Position numbers and translations under genes: made by a program. A DNA stretch of 64,000 nucleotides from Taudactylus pleione (Eukaryota > Chordata > Amphibia > Anura > Myobatrachidae), in the NCBI GenBank assembly GCA_031769625.1, contig JAUIMM010002560.1, positions 248,001 to 312,000 on the forward strand, read 5' to 3'. A model generated the notes under the pieces. That model had not been told where the DNA came from, did no database searches, and was given only the letters and a program-made list of their open reading frames with translations. Shown in pieces: positions 37,191-50,800 of the stretch; the stretch's first letter is position 1; every line of letters starts with the position of its first letter.

Positions 37191-38628
37191 CATTTGTGGG
37201 TCTTGGTCTTCAACACATTCTGTGAAATTTTGAGCTGTCTGTGTTTGATACAAGAGAAGATATCGCGAAGTATGGGTTTTTGCTGTTTCCATTGGTTTCA
37301 ATGCATTTTGGCCTAAAACGAGCATTTCCTGTTTTCTCTTAAACACAACATGGGAGAAAAACCATTTCACATCACATTTGTGGGTCTTGGTCTTCAACAC
37401 AATCTGTGAAATTTTGAGCTGTCTGTGTTTGCTACAAGAGGAGATATCACAAAGAATGTGCTTTTGTTGTTTCCATTGGTTTCAATGCATTTTGGCCTAA
37501 AATGAGCATTTGCTGTTTTCTCTTAAATGCAGCTTGGGAGAAAAACCATTTCACATCACGTTTGTGGGTCTTTGTCTTCAACACACTCTGTGAAATTTTG
37601 AGCTGTCTGTGCTTGCTACAAGAGGAGATATCACAAAGTATGCACTTTTGTTGTTTCCATTGGTTTCAAAGCATTTTGGCCTAAAACGAGCATTTGCTGT
37701 TTTCTCTTAAATGCAGCATGAGAGAAAAACAATTTCACATCAGGTTTGTGGGTCTTGGTCTTCAACACATTCTGTGAAATTTTGAGCTGTCTGTGCTTGC
37801 TACAAGAGGAGATATCACAAAGAATGTGCTTTTGTTGTTTCCATTGGTTTCAATGCATTTTGGCCTAAGACGAGCATTTGCTGTTTTCTCTTAAATGCAG
37901 CTTGGGAGAAAAACCATTTCACATCACGTTTGTGGGTCTTGGTCTTCAACACATTCTGTGAAATTTTGAGCTGTCTGTGCTTGCTACAAGAGGAGATATC
38001 ACAAAGTATGCACTTTTGTTGTTTCCATTGGTTTCAATGCATTTTGGCCTAAGACGAGCATTTGCTGTTTTCTCTTAAACGCAACATGGGAGCAAAACCA
38101 TTTCACATCACATTTGTGGGTGTTGGTCTTAAACACAATCTGTGAAATTTTGAGCTGTCTGTGTTTGCTACAAGAGGAGATATCACAAAGAATGCGCTTT
38201 TGTTGTTTCCATTGGTTTCAATGCATTTTGGCCTAAAACGAGCATTTGCTGTTTTCTCTTAAATGCAACATGGGAGAAAAAGCATTTCACATCACATTTG
38301 TGGGTCTTGGTCTTCAACACATTCTGTGAAATGTTGAGCTGTCTGTGTTTGCTACAAGAGGAGATATCGCAAAGAATGCGCTTTTGTTGTTTCCATTGGT
38401 TTCAATGCATTTTGGCCTAAAACGAGCATTTGCTGTTTTCTCTTAAATGCAGCTTGGGAGAAAAACCATTTCACATCACGTTTGTGGGTCTTTGTCTTCA
38501 ACACACTCTGTGAAATTTTGAGCTGTCTGTGCTTGCTACAAGAGGAGATATCACAAAGTATGCACTTTTGTTGTTTCCATTGGTTTCAATGCATTTTGGC
38601 CTAAAACGAGCATTTGCTGTTTTCTCTT
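37191..38628 (+). repeat. Octamer-like stretch leading into the 17-mer array
   Basis: The order is the tail of a d/e chimera, then a (37,341), f (37,525, with TTTCAAAGC), a g/a chimera (37,709), b (37,893), c with GGGAGCAAAACC (38,077), d (38,261) and f (38,445). It gives independent support for the b-c-d-f-g part of the octamer order. Confidence 0.78.
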
Positions 38629-41600
38629 AAATGCATCATGGGAGAAAAACAATTTCACATCAGGTTTGTGGGTCTTGGTCTTCAACACATTCTGTGAAAT
38701 TTTGAGCTGTCTGTGTTTGCTACAAGAGGAGATATCACAAAGTATGCGCATTTGTTGTTTCCATTGGTTTCAATGCATTTTGGCCTAAAACGAGCATTTG
38801 CTGTTTTCTCTTAAACGCAACATGGGAGAAAAACAATTTCACATCACATTTGTGGGTCTTGGTCTTCAACACAATCTGTGAAATTTTGAGCTGTCTGTGC
38901 TTGCTACAAGATTAGATATCACAAAGAATGCGCTTTTGTTGTTTCCATTGGTTTCAATGCATATTGGCCTAAAACGAGCATTTGCTGTTTTCTCTTAAAT
39001 GCAACATTAGAGAAACACCATTTCACATCACATTTGTGGGTCTTGGTCTTCAACACATTCTGTGAAATTTTGAGCTGTCTGTGTTTGATACAAGAGGAGA
39101 TATCGCGAAGTATGGGTTTTTGCTGTTTCCATTGGTTTCAATGCATTTTGGCCTAAAACGAGCATTTGCTGTTTTCTCTTAAACACAACATGGGAGAAAA
39201 ACCATTTCACATCACATTTGTGGGTCTTGGTCTTCAACACAATCTGTGAAATTTTGAGCTGTCTGTGTTTGCTACAAGAGGAGATATCACAAAGAATGTG
39301 CTTTTGTTGTTTCCATTGGTTTCAATGCATTTTGGCCTAAGACGAGCATTTGCTGTTTTCTCTTAAATGCAGCTTGGGAGAAAAACCATTTCACATCACG
39401 TTTGTGGGTCTTGGTCTTCAACACATTCTGTGAAATTTTGAGCTGTCTGTGCTTGCTACAAGAGGAGATATCACAAAGTATGCACTTTTGTTGTTTCCAT
39501 TGGTTTCAATGCATTTTGGCATAAGACGAGCATTTGCTGTTTTCTCTTAAACGCAACATGGGAGAAAAACCATTTCACATCACATTTGTGGGTGTTGGTC
39601 TTAAACACAATCTGTGAAATTTTGAGCTGTCTGTGTTTGCTACAAGAGGAGATATCACAAAGAATGCGCTTTTGTTGTTTCCATTGGTTTCAATGCATTT
39701 TGGCCTAAAACGAGCATTTGCTGTTTTCTCTTAAATGCAGCTTGGGAGAAAAACCATTTCACATCACGTTTTTGTGGGTCTTTGTCTTCAACACACTCTG
39801 TGAAATTTTGAGCTGTCTGTGCTTGCTACAAGATTAGATATCACAAAGAATGCGCTTTTGTTGTTTCCATTGGTTTCAATGCATATTGGCCTAAAACGAG
39901 CATTTGCTGTTTTCTCTTAAATGCAACATTAGAGAAACACCATTTCACATCACATTTGTGGGTCTTGGTCTTCAACACATTCTGTGAAATTTTGAGCTGT
40001 CTGTGTTTGATACAAGAGGAGATATCGCGAAGTATGGGTTTTTGCTGTTCCATTGGTTTCAATGCATTTTGGCCTAAAACGAGCATTTGCTGTTTTCTCT
40101 TAAACACAACATGGGAGAAAAACCATTTCACATCACATTTGTGGGTCTTGGTCTTCAACACATTCTGTGAAATTTTGAGCTGTCTGTGTTTGCTACAAGA
40201 GGAGATATCACAAAGTATGCGCATTTGTTGTTTCCATTGGTTTCAATGCATTTTGGCCTAAAATGAGCATTTGCTGTTTTCTCTTAAACGCAACATGGGA
40301 GAAAAACAATTTCACATCACATTTGTGGGTCTTGGTCTTCAACACAATCTGTGAAATTTTGAGCTGTCTGTGCTTGCTACAAGATTAGATATCACAAAGA
40401 ATGCGCTTTTGTTGTTTCCATTGGTTTCAATGCATATTGGCCTAAAACGAGCATTTGCTGTTTTCTCTTAAATGCAACATTAGAGAAACACCATTTCACA
40501 TCACATTTGTGGGTCTTGGTCTTCAACACATTCTGTGAAATTTTGAGCTGTCTGTGTTTGATACAAGAGGAGATATCGCGAAGTATGGGTTTTTGCTGTT
40601 CCATTGGTTTCAATGCATTTTGGCCTAAAACGAGCATTTGCTGTTTTCTCTTAAACACAACATGGGAGAAAAACCATTTCACATCAAATTTGTGGGTCTT
40701 GGTCTTCAACACAATCTGTGAAATTTTGAGCTGTCTGTGTTTGCTACAAGAGGAGATATCACAAAGAATGTGCTTTTGTTGTTTCCATTGGTTTCAATGC
40801 ATTTTGGCCTAAGACGAGCATTTGCTGTTTTCTCTTAAATGCAGCTTGGGAGAAAAACCATTTCACATCACATTTGTGGGTCTTGGTCTTCAACACATTC
40901 TGTGAAATTCTGAGCTCTCTGTGCTTGCTACAAGAGGAGATATCACAAAGTATGCACTTTTGTTGTTTCCATTGGTTTCAATGCATTTTGGCATAAGACG
41001 AGCATTTGCTGTTTTCTCTTAAACGCAACATGGGAGAAAAACCATTTCACATCACATTTGTGGGTGTTGGTCTTAAACACAATCTGTGAAATTTTGAGCT
41101 GTCTGTGTTTGCTACAAGAGGAGATATCACAAAGAATGCGCTTTTGTTGTTTCCATTGGTTTCAATGCATTTTGGCCTAAAACGAGCATTTGCTGTTTTC
41201 TCTTAAATGCAGCTTGGGAGAAAAACCATTTCACATCACATTTGTGGGTCTTGGTCTTCAACACATTCTGTGAAATTTTGAGCTGTCTGTGTTTGCTACA
41301 AGAGGAGATATCACAAAGTATGCGCATTTGTTGTTTCCATTGGTTTCAATGCATTTTGGCCTAAAACGAGCATTTGCTGTTTTCTCTTAAACGCAACATG
41401 GGAGAAAAACAATTTCACATCACATTTGTGGGTCTTGGTCTTCAACACAATCTGTGAAATTTTGAGCTGTCTGTGCTTGCTACAAGATTAGATATCACAA
41501 AGAATGCGCTTTTGTTGTTTCCATTGGTTTCAATGCATATTGGCCTAAAACGAGCATTTGCTGTTTTCTCTTAAATGCAACATTAGAGAAACACCATTTC

Positions 41601-41756
41601 ACATCACATTTGTGGGTCTTGGTCTTCAACACATTCTGTGAAATTTTGAGCTGTCTGTGTTTGATACAAGAGGAGATATCGCGAAGTATGGGTTTTTGCT
41701 GTTTCCATTGGTTTCAATGCATTTTGGCCTAAAACGAGCATTTGCTGTTTTCTCTT
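38629..41756 (+). repeat. 17-monomer higher-order unit, copy 1 (3,128 bp)
   Basis: Class order is g, h, e, a, b, c, f/h chimera (186 bp), e-prime (183), a/g chimera, h, e-prime (183), a, b, c, b/g chimera, h, e. The +2 and the two -1 monomers cancel, so the unit is exactly 17 x 184. It contains a 551-bp internal repeat (39,841 and 40,392 correspond). Copy-specific bases seen here are GCATCATGG at 38,635 and CATCAAATTTG near 40,687. Confidence 0.88.
40837..41204 (+). repeat. b subtype with GAGCTCTCTG plus c
   Basis: The b monomer after an e-prime/a pair differs from ordinary b in having CACATTTG, GAAATTCTGAGC and GAGCTCTCTGTGC (a SacI site GAGCTC). The following c monomer is ordinary. The same b subtype follows e-prime/a elsewhere (for example near 5,760, 12,570, 22,690 and 53,975), so the trio e-prime, a, b-subtype travels as one block. 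Confidence 0.75.
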
Positions 41757-44700
41757 AAATGCAGCATGGGAGAAAAACAATTTCACATCAGGTTTGTGGG
41801 TCTTGGTCTTCAACACATTCTGTGAAATTTTGAGCTGTCTGTGTTTGCTACAAGAGGAGATATCACAAAGTATGCGCATTTGTTGTTTCCATTGGTTTCA
41901 ATGCATTTTGGCCTAAAACGAGCATTTGCTGTTTTCTCTTAAACGCAACATGGGAGAAAAACAATTTCACATCACATTTGTGGGTCTTGGTCTTCAACAC
42001 AATCTGTGAAATTTTGAGCTGTCTGTGCTTGCTACAAGATTAGATATCACAAAGAATGCGCTTTTGTTGTTTCCATTGGTTTCAATGCATATTGGCCTAA
42101 AACGAGCATTTGCTGTTTTCTCTTAAATGCAACATTAGAGAAACACCATTTCACATCACATTTGTGGGTCTTGGTCTTCAACACATTCTGTGAAATTTTG
42201 AGCTGTCTGTGTTTGATACAAGAGGAGATATCGCGAAGTATGGGTTTTTGCTGTTTCCATTGGTTTCAATGCATTTTGGCCTAAAACGAGCATTTGCTGT
42301 TTTCTCTTAAACACAACATGGGAGAAAAACCATTTCACATCACATTTGTGGGTCTTGGTCTTCAACACAATCTGTGAAATTTTGAGCTGTCTGTGTTTGC
42401 TACAAGAGGAGATATCACAAAGAATGTGCTTTTGTTGTTTCCATTGGTTTCAATGCATTTTGGCCTAAGACGAGCATTTGCTGTTTTCTCTTAAATGCAG
42501 CTTGGGAGAAAAACCATTTCACATCACGTTTGTGGGTCTTGGTCTTCAACACATTCTGTGAAATTTTGAGCTGTCTGTGCTTGCTACAAGAGGAGATATC
42601 ACAAAGTATGCACTTTTGTTGTTTCCATTGGTTTCAATGCATTTTGGCATAAGACGAGCATTTGCTGTTTTCTCTTAAACGCAACATGGGAGAAAAACCA
42701 TTTCACATCACATTTGTGGGTGTTGGTCTTAAACACAATCTGTGAAATTTTGAGCTGTCTGTGTTTGCTACAAGAGGAGATATCACAAAGAATGCGCTTT
42801 TGTTGTTTCCATTGGTTTCAATGCATTTTGGCCTAAAACGAGCATTTGCTGTTTTCTCTTAAATGCAGCTTGGGAGAAAAACCATTTCACATCACGTTTT
42901 TGTGGGTCTTTGTCTTCAACACACTCTGTGAAATTTTGAGCTGTCTGTGCTTGCTACAAGATTAGATATCACAAAGAATGCGCTTTTGTTGTTTCCATTG
43001 GTTTCAATGCATATTGGCCTAAAACGAGCATTTGCTGTTTTCTCTTAAATGCAACATTAGAGAAACACCATTTCACATCACATTTGTGGGTCTTGGTCTT
43101 CAACACATTCTGTGAAATTTTGAGCTGTCTGTGTTTGATACAAGAGGAGATATCGCGAAGTATGGGTTTTTGCTGTTCCATTGGTTTCAATGCATTTTGG
43201 CCTAAAACGAGCATTTGCTGTTTTCTCTTAAACACAACATGGGAGAAAAACCATTTCACATCACATTTGTGGGTCTTGGTCTTCAACACATTCTGTGAAA
43301 TTTTGAGCTGTCTGTGTTTGCTACAAGAGGAGATATCACAAAGTATGCGCATTTGTTGTTTCCATTGGTTTCAATGCATTTTGGCCTAAAATGAGCATTT
43401 GCTGTTTTCTCTTAAACGCAACATGGGAGAAAAACAATTTCACATCACATTTGTGGGTCTTGGTCTTCAACACAATCTGTGAAATTTTGAGCTGTCTGTG
43501 CTTGCTACAAGATTAGATATCACAAAGAATGCGCTTTTGTTGTTTCCATTGGTTTCAATGCATATTGGCCTAAAACGAGCATTTGCTGTTTTCTCTTAAA
43601 TGCAACATTAGAGAAACACCATTTCACATCACATTTGTGGGTCTTGGTCTTCAACACATTCTGTGAAATTTTGAGCTGTCTGTGTTTGATACAAGAGGAG
43701 ATATCGCGAAGTATGGGTTTTTGCTGTTCCATTGGTTTCAATGCATTTTGGCCTAAAACGAGCATTTGCTGTTTTCTTTTAAACACAACATGGGAGAAAA
43801 ACCATTTCACATCACATTTGTGGGTCTTGGTCTTCAACACAATCTGTGAAATTTTGAGCTGTCTGTGTTTGCTACAAGAGGAGATATCACAAAGAATGTG
43901 CTTTTGTTGTTTCCATTGGTTTCAATGCATTTTGGCCTAAGACGAGCATTTGCTGTTTTCTCTTAAATGCAGCTTGGGAGAAAAACCATTTCACATCACA
44001 TTTGTGGGTCTTGGTCTTCAACACATTCTGTGAAATTCTGAGCTCTCTGTGCTTGCTACAAGAGGAGATATCACAAAGTATGCACTTTTGTTGTTTCCAT
44101 TGGTTTCAATGCATTTTGGCATAAGACGAGCATTTGCTGTTTTCTCTTAAACGCAACATGGGAGAAAAACCATTTCACATCACATTTGTGGGTGTTGGTC
44201 TTAAACACAATCTGTGAAATTTTGAGCTGTCTGTGTTTGCTACAAGAGGAGATATCACAAAGAATGCGCTTTTGTTGTTTCCATTGGTTTCAATGCATTT
44301 TGGCCTAAAACGAGCATTTGCTGTTTTCTCTTAAATGCAGCTTGGGAGAAAAACCATTTCACATCACATTTGTGGGTCTTGGTCTTCAACACATTCTGTG
44401 AAATTTTGAGCTGTCTGTGTTTGCTACAAGAGGAGATATCACAAAGTATGCGCATTTGTTGTTTCCATTGGTTTCAATGCATTTTGGCCTAAAACGAGCA
44501 TTTGCTGTTTTCTCTTAAACGCAACATGGGAGAAAAACAATTTCACATCACATTTGTGGGTCTTGGTCTTCAACACAATCTGTGAAATTTTGAGCTGTCT
44601 GTGCTTGCTACAAGATTAGATATCACAAAGAATGCGCTTTTGTTGTTTCCATTGGTTTCAATGCATATTGGCCTAAAACGAGCATTTGCTGTTTTCTCTT

Positions 44701-44884
44701 AAATGCAACATTAGAGAAACACCATTTCACATCACATTTGTGGGTCTTGGTCTTCAACACATTCTGTGAAATTTTGAGCTGTCTGTGTTTGATACAAGAG
44801 GAGATATCGCGAAGTATGGGTTTTTGCTGTTTCCATTGGTTTCAATGCATTTTGGCCTAAAACGAGCATTTGCTGTTTTCTCTT
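41757..44884 (+). repeat. 17-monomer higher-order unit, copy 2 (3,128 bp)
   Basis: Directly follows copy 1 and repeats its 17 classes in order. I counted only about three differences by eye, including CTTTTAAAC near 43,778 for CTCTTAAAC. The join at 41,757 is an e monomer followed by g, while after copy 2 the e at 44,701 is followed by a normal a monomer, so the repeat ends there. Confidence 0.88.
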
Positions 44885-47800
44885 AAACACAACATGGGAG
44901 AAAAAACATTTCACATCACATTTGTGGGTCTTGGTCTTCAACACAATCTGTGAAATTTTGAGCTGTCTGTGTTTGCTACAAGAGGAGATATCACAAAGAA
45001 TGTGCTTTTGTTGTTTCCATTGGTTTCAATGCATTTTGGCCTAAGACGAGCATTTGCTGTTTTCTCTTAAATGCAGCTTGGGAGAAAAACCATTTCACAT
45101 CACGTTTGTGGGTCTTGGTCTTCAACACATTCTGTGAAATTTTGAGCTGTCTGTGCTTGCTACAAGAGGAGATATCACAAAGTATGCACTTTTGTTGTTT
45201 CCATTGGTTTCAATGCATTTTGGCATAAGACGAGCATTTGCTGTTTTCTCTTAAACGCAACATGGGAGAAAAACCATTTCACATCACATTTGTGGGTGTT
45301 GGTCTTAAACACAATCTGTGAAATTTTGAGCTGTCTGTGTTTGCTACAAGAGGAGATATCACAAAGAATGCGCTTTTGTTGTTTCCATTGGTTTCAATGC
45401 ATTTTGGCCTAAAACGAGCATTTGCTGTTTTCTCTTAAATGCAGCTTGGGATAAAAACCATTTCACATCACGTTTTTGTGGGTCTTTGTCTTCAACACAC
45501 TCTGTGAAATTTTGAGCTGTCTGTGCTTGCTACAAGAGGAGATATCACAAAGTATGCACTTTTGTTGTTTCCATTGGTTTCAATGCATTTTGGCCTAAAA
45601 CGAGCATTTGCTGTTTTCTATTAAATGCAGCATGGGAGAAAAACAATTTCACATCAGGTTTGTGGGTCTTGGTCTTCAACACATTCTGTGAAATTTTGAG
45701 CTGTCTGTGTTTGCTACAAGAGGAGATATCACAAAGTATGCGCATTTGTTGTTTCCATTGGTTTCAATGCATTTTGGCCTAAAATGAGCATTTGCTGTTT
45801 TCTCTTAAACGCAACATGGGAGAAAAACAATTTCACATCACATTTGTGGGTCTTGGTCTTCAACACAATCTGTGAAATTTTGAGCTGTCTGTGCTTGCTA
45901 CAAGATTATATATCACAAAGAATGTGCTTTTGTTGTTTCCATTGGTTTCAATGCATATTGGCCTAAAACGAGCATTTGCTGTTTTCTCTTAAATGCAACA
46001 TTAGAGAAACACCATTTCACATCACATTTGTGGGTCTTGGTCTTCAACACATTCTGTGAAATTTTGAGCTGTCTGTGTTTGCTACAAGAGGAGATATCGC
46101 GAAGTATGGGTTTTTGCTGTTCCATTGGTTTCAATGCATTTTGGCCTAAAACGAGCATTTGCTGTTTTCTCTTAAACACAACATGGGAGAAAAACCATTT
46201 CACATCACATTTGTGGGTCTTGGTCTTCAACACAATCTGTGAAATTTTGAGCTGTCTGTGTTTGCTACAAGAGGAGATATCACAAAGAATGTGCTTTTGT
46301 TGTTTCCATTGGTTTCAATGCATTTTGGCCTAAGACGAGCATTTGCTGTTTTCTCTTAAATGCAGCTTGGGAGAAAAACCATTTCACATCACATTTGTGG
46401 GTCTTGGTCTTCAACACATTCTGTGAAATTCAGAGCTCTCTGTGCTTGCTACAAGAGGAGATATCACAAAGTATGCACTTTTGTTGTTTCCATTGGTTTC
46501 AATGCATTTTGGCCTAAGACGAGCATTTGCTGTTTTCTCTTAAACGCAACATGGGAGAAAAACCATTTCACATCACATTTGTGGGTGTTGGTCTTAAACA
46601 CAATCTGTGAAATTTTGAGCTGTCTGTGTTTGCTACAAGAGGAGATATCACAAAGAATGCGCTTTTGTTGTTTCCTTTGCTTTCAATGCATTTTGGCCTA
46701 AAACGAGCATTTGCTGTTTTCTCTTAAATGCAACATGGGAGAAAAAGCATTTCACATCACATTTGTGGGTCTTGGTCTTCAACACATTCTGTGAAATGTT
46801 GAGCTGTCTGTGTTTGCTACAAGAGGAGATATCGCAAAGAATGCGCTTTTGTTGTTTCCATTGGTTTCAATGCATTTTGGCCTAAAACGAGCATTTGCTG
46901 TTTTCTCTTAAATGCAACTTTAGAGAAACACCATTTCACATCACATTTGTGGGTCTTGGTCTTCAACACATTCTGTGAAATTTTGAGCTGTCTGTGTTTG
47001 ATACAAGAGAAGATATCGCGAAGTATGGGTTTTTGCTGTTTCCATTGGTTTCAATGCATTTTGGCCTAAAACGAGCATTTGCTGTTTTCTCTTAATCACA
47101 ACATGGGAGAAAAACCATTTCACATCACATTTGTGGGTCTTGGTCTTCAACACAATCTGTGAAATTTTGAGCCGTCTGTGTTTGCTACAAGAGGAGATAT
47201 CACAAAGAATGTGCTTTTGTTGTTTCCATTGGTTTCAATGCATTTTGGCCTAAAACGAGCATTTGCTGTTTTCTCTTATATGCAGCTTGGGAGAAAAACC
47301 ATTTCACATCACGTTTGTGGGTCTTTGTCTTCAACACACTCTGTGAAATTTTGAGCTGTCTGTGCTTGCTAAAAGAGGAGATATCACAAAGTATGCACTT
47401 TTGTTGTTTCCATTGGTTTCAAAGCATTTTGGCCTAAAACGAGCATTTGCTGTTTTCTCTTAAATGCAGCATGAGAGAAAAACAATTTCACATCAGGTTT
47501 GTGGGTCTTGGTCTTCAACACATTCTGTGAAATTTTGAGCTGTCTGTGTTTGCTACAACAGGAGATATCACAAAGTATGCGCATTTGTTGTTTCCATTGG
47601 TTTCAATGCATTTTGGCCTAAAACGAGCATTTGCTGTTTTCTCTTAAACGCAACATGGGAGAAAAACAATTTCACATCTCATTTGTGGGTCTTGGTCTTC
47701 AACACAATCTGTGAAATTTTGAGCTGTCTGTGCTTGCTACAAGATTAGATATCACAAAGAATGCGCTTTTGTTGTTTCCATTGGTTTCAATGCATATTGG

Positions 47801-50800
47801 CCTAAAACGAGCATTTGCTGTTTTCTCTTAAATGCAACATTAGAGAAACACCATTTCACATCATATTTGTGGGTCTTGGTCTTCAACACATTCTGTGAAA
47901 TTTTGAGCTGTCTGTGTTTGATACAAGAGGAGATATCGCGAAGTATGGGTTTTTGCTGTTTCCATTGGTTTCAATGCATTTTGGCCTAAAACAAGCATTT
48001 GCTGTTTTCTCTTAAACACAACATGGGAGAAAAACCATTTCACATCACATTTGTGGGTCTTGGTCTTCAACACAATCTGTGAAATTTTGAGCTGTCTGTG
48101 TTTGCTACAAGAGGAGATATCACAAAGAATGTGCTTTTGTTGTTTCCATTGGTTTCAATGCATTTTGGCCTAAGACGAGCATTTGCTGTTTTCTCTTAAA
48201 TGCAGCTTGGGAGAAAAACCATTTCACATCACGTTTGTGGGTCTTGGTCTTCAACACATTCTGTGAAATTTTGAGCTGTCTGTGTTTGCTACAAGAGGAG
48301 ATATCACAAAAAATGCGCTTTTGTTGTTTCCATTGGTTTCAATGCATTTTGGCCTAAAACGAACATTTGCTGTTTTCTCTTAAATGCAACATGGGAGAAA
48401 AAGCATTTCACATCACATTTGTGGGTCTTGGTCTTCAACACATTCTGTGAAATGTTGAGCTGTCTGTGTTTGCTACAAGAGGAGATATCGCAAAGAATGC
48501 GCTTTTGTTGTTTCCATTGGTTTCAATGCATTTTGGCCTAAAACGAGCATTTGCTGTTTTCTCTTAAATGCAGCTTGGGAGAAAAACCATTTCACATCAC
48601 GTTTGTGGGTCTTTGTCTTCAACACACTCTGTGAAATTTTGAGCTGTCTGTGCTTGCTACAAGAGGAGATATCACAAAGTATGCACTTTTGTTGTTTGCA
48701 TTGGTTTCAATGCATTTTGGCCTAAAACGAGCATTTGCTGTTTTCTATTAAATGCAGCATGGGAGAAAAACAATTTCACATCAGGTTTGTGGGTCTTGGT
48801 CTTCAACACATTCTGTGAAATTTTGAGCTGTCTGTGTTTGCTACAAGAGGAGATATCACAAAGTATGCGCATTTGTTGTTTCCATTGGTTTCAATGCATT
48901 TTGGCCTAAAATGAGCATTTGCTGTTTTCTCTTAAACGCAACATGGGAGAAAAACAATTTCACATCACATTTGTGGGTCTTGGTCTTCAACACAATCTGT
49001 GAAATTTTGAGCTGTCTGTGCTTGCTACAAGATTAGATATCACAAAGAATGCGCTTTTGTTGTTTCCATTGGTTTCAATGCATATTGGCCTAAAACGAGC
49101 ATTTGCTGTTTTCTCTTAAATGCAACATTAGAGAAACACCATTTCACATCACATTTGTGGGTCTTGGTCTTCAACACATTCTGTGAAATTTTGAGCTGTC
49201 TGTGTTTGATACAAGAGGAGATATCGCGAAGTATGGGTTTTTGCTGTTCCATTGGTTTCAATGCATTTTGGCCTAAAACGAGCATTTGCTGTTTTCTCTT
49301 AAACACAACATGGGAGAAAAACCATTTCACATCACATTTGTGGGTCTTGGTCTTCAACACAATCTGTGAAATTTTGAGCTGTCTGTGTTTGCTACAAGAG
49401 GAGATATCACAAAGAATGTGCTTTTGTTGTTTCCATTGGTTTCAATGCATTTTGGCCTAAGACGAGCATTTGCTGTTTTCTCTTAAATGCAGCTTGGGAG
49501 AAAAACCATTTCACATCACATTTGTGGGTCTTGGTCTTCAACACATTCTGTGAAATTCAGAGCTCTCTGTGCTTGCTACAAGAGGAGATATCACAAAGTA
49601 TGCACTTTTGTTGTTTCCATTGGTTTCAATGCATTTTGGCCTAAGACGAGCATTTGCTGTTTTCTCTTAAACACAACATGGGAGAAAAAACATTTCACAT
49701 CACATTTGTGGGTCTTGGTCTTCAACACAATCTGTGAAATTTTGAGCTGTCTGTGTTTGCTACAAGAGGAGATATCACAAAGAATGTGCTTTTGTTGTTT
49801 CCATTGGTTTCAATGCATTTTGGCCTAAGACGAGCATTTGCTGTTTTCTCTTAAATGCAGCTTGGGAGAAAAACCATTTCACATCACGTTTGTGGGTCTT
49901 GGTCTTCAACACATTCTGTGAAATTTTGAGCTGTCTGTGTTTGATACAAGAGGAGATATCGCGAAGTATGGGTTTTTGCTGTTTCCATTGGTTTCAATGC
50001 ATTTTGGCCTAAAACGAGCATTTGCTGTTTTCTCTTAAACACAACATGGGAGAAAAACCATTTCACATCACATTTGTGGGTCTTGGTCTTCAACACAATC
50101 TGTGAAATTTTGAGCTGTCTGTGTTTGCTACAAGAGGAGATATCACAAAGAATGTGCTTTTGTTGTTTCCATTGGTTTCAATGCATTTTGGCCTAAGATG
50201 AGCATTTGCTGTTTTCTCTTAAATGCAGCTTGGGAGAAAAACCATTTCACATCAAGTTTGTGGGTCTTGGTCTTCAACACATTCTGTGAAATTTTGAGCT
50301 GTCTGTGCTTGCTACAAGAGGAGATATCACAAAGTATGCACTTTTGTTGTTTCCATTGGTTTCAATGCATTTTGGCATAAGACGAGCATTTGCTGTTTTC
50401 TCTTAAACGCAACATGGGAGAAAAACCATTTCACATCACATTTGTGGGTGTTGGTCTTAAACACAATCTGTGAAATTTTGAGCTGTCTGTGTTTGCTACA
50501 AGAGGAGATATCACAAAGAATGCGCTTTTGTTGTTTCCATTGGTTTCAATGCATTTTGGCCTAAAACGAGCATTTGCTGTTTTCTCTTAAATGCAGCTTG
50601 GGAGAAAAACCATTTCACATCACGTTTTTGTGGGTCTTTGTCTTCAACACACTCTGTGAAATTTTGAGCTGTCTGTGCTTGCTACAAGAGGAGATATCAC
50701 AAAGTATGCACTTTTGTTGTTTCCATTGGTTTCAATGCATTTTGGCCTAAAACGAGCATTTGCTGTTTTCTATTAAATGCAGCATGGGAGAAAAACAATT

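Noticed and set aside
39841..40224. Open reading frames of 60 to 127 codons on both strands, many near-identical, this minus-strand one being the longest
   Set aside because: They recur with the satellite period and sit on both strands of the same bases. 184 is not a multiple of 3, so the frame changes each monomer and stops follow. The longest frames appear only where a 183-bp monomer (61 codons) keeps the frame. No known domain, no start context and no conservation beyond that of the repeat itself is visible.
38629..44884. Ribosomal or tRNA gene cluster as the cause of tandem repetition
   Set aside because: The repeat has no tRNA-like cloverleaf or recognisable rRNA core sequence, and the units differ only by satellite variants.
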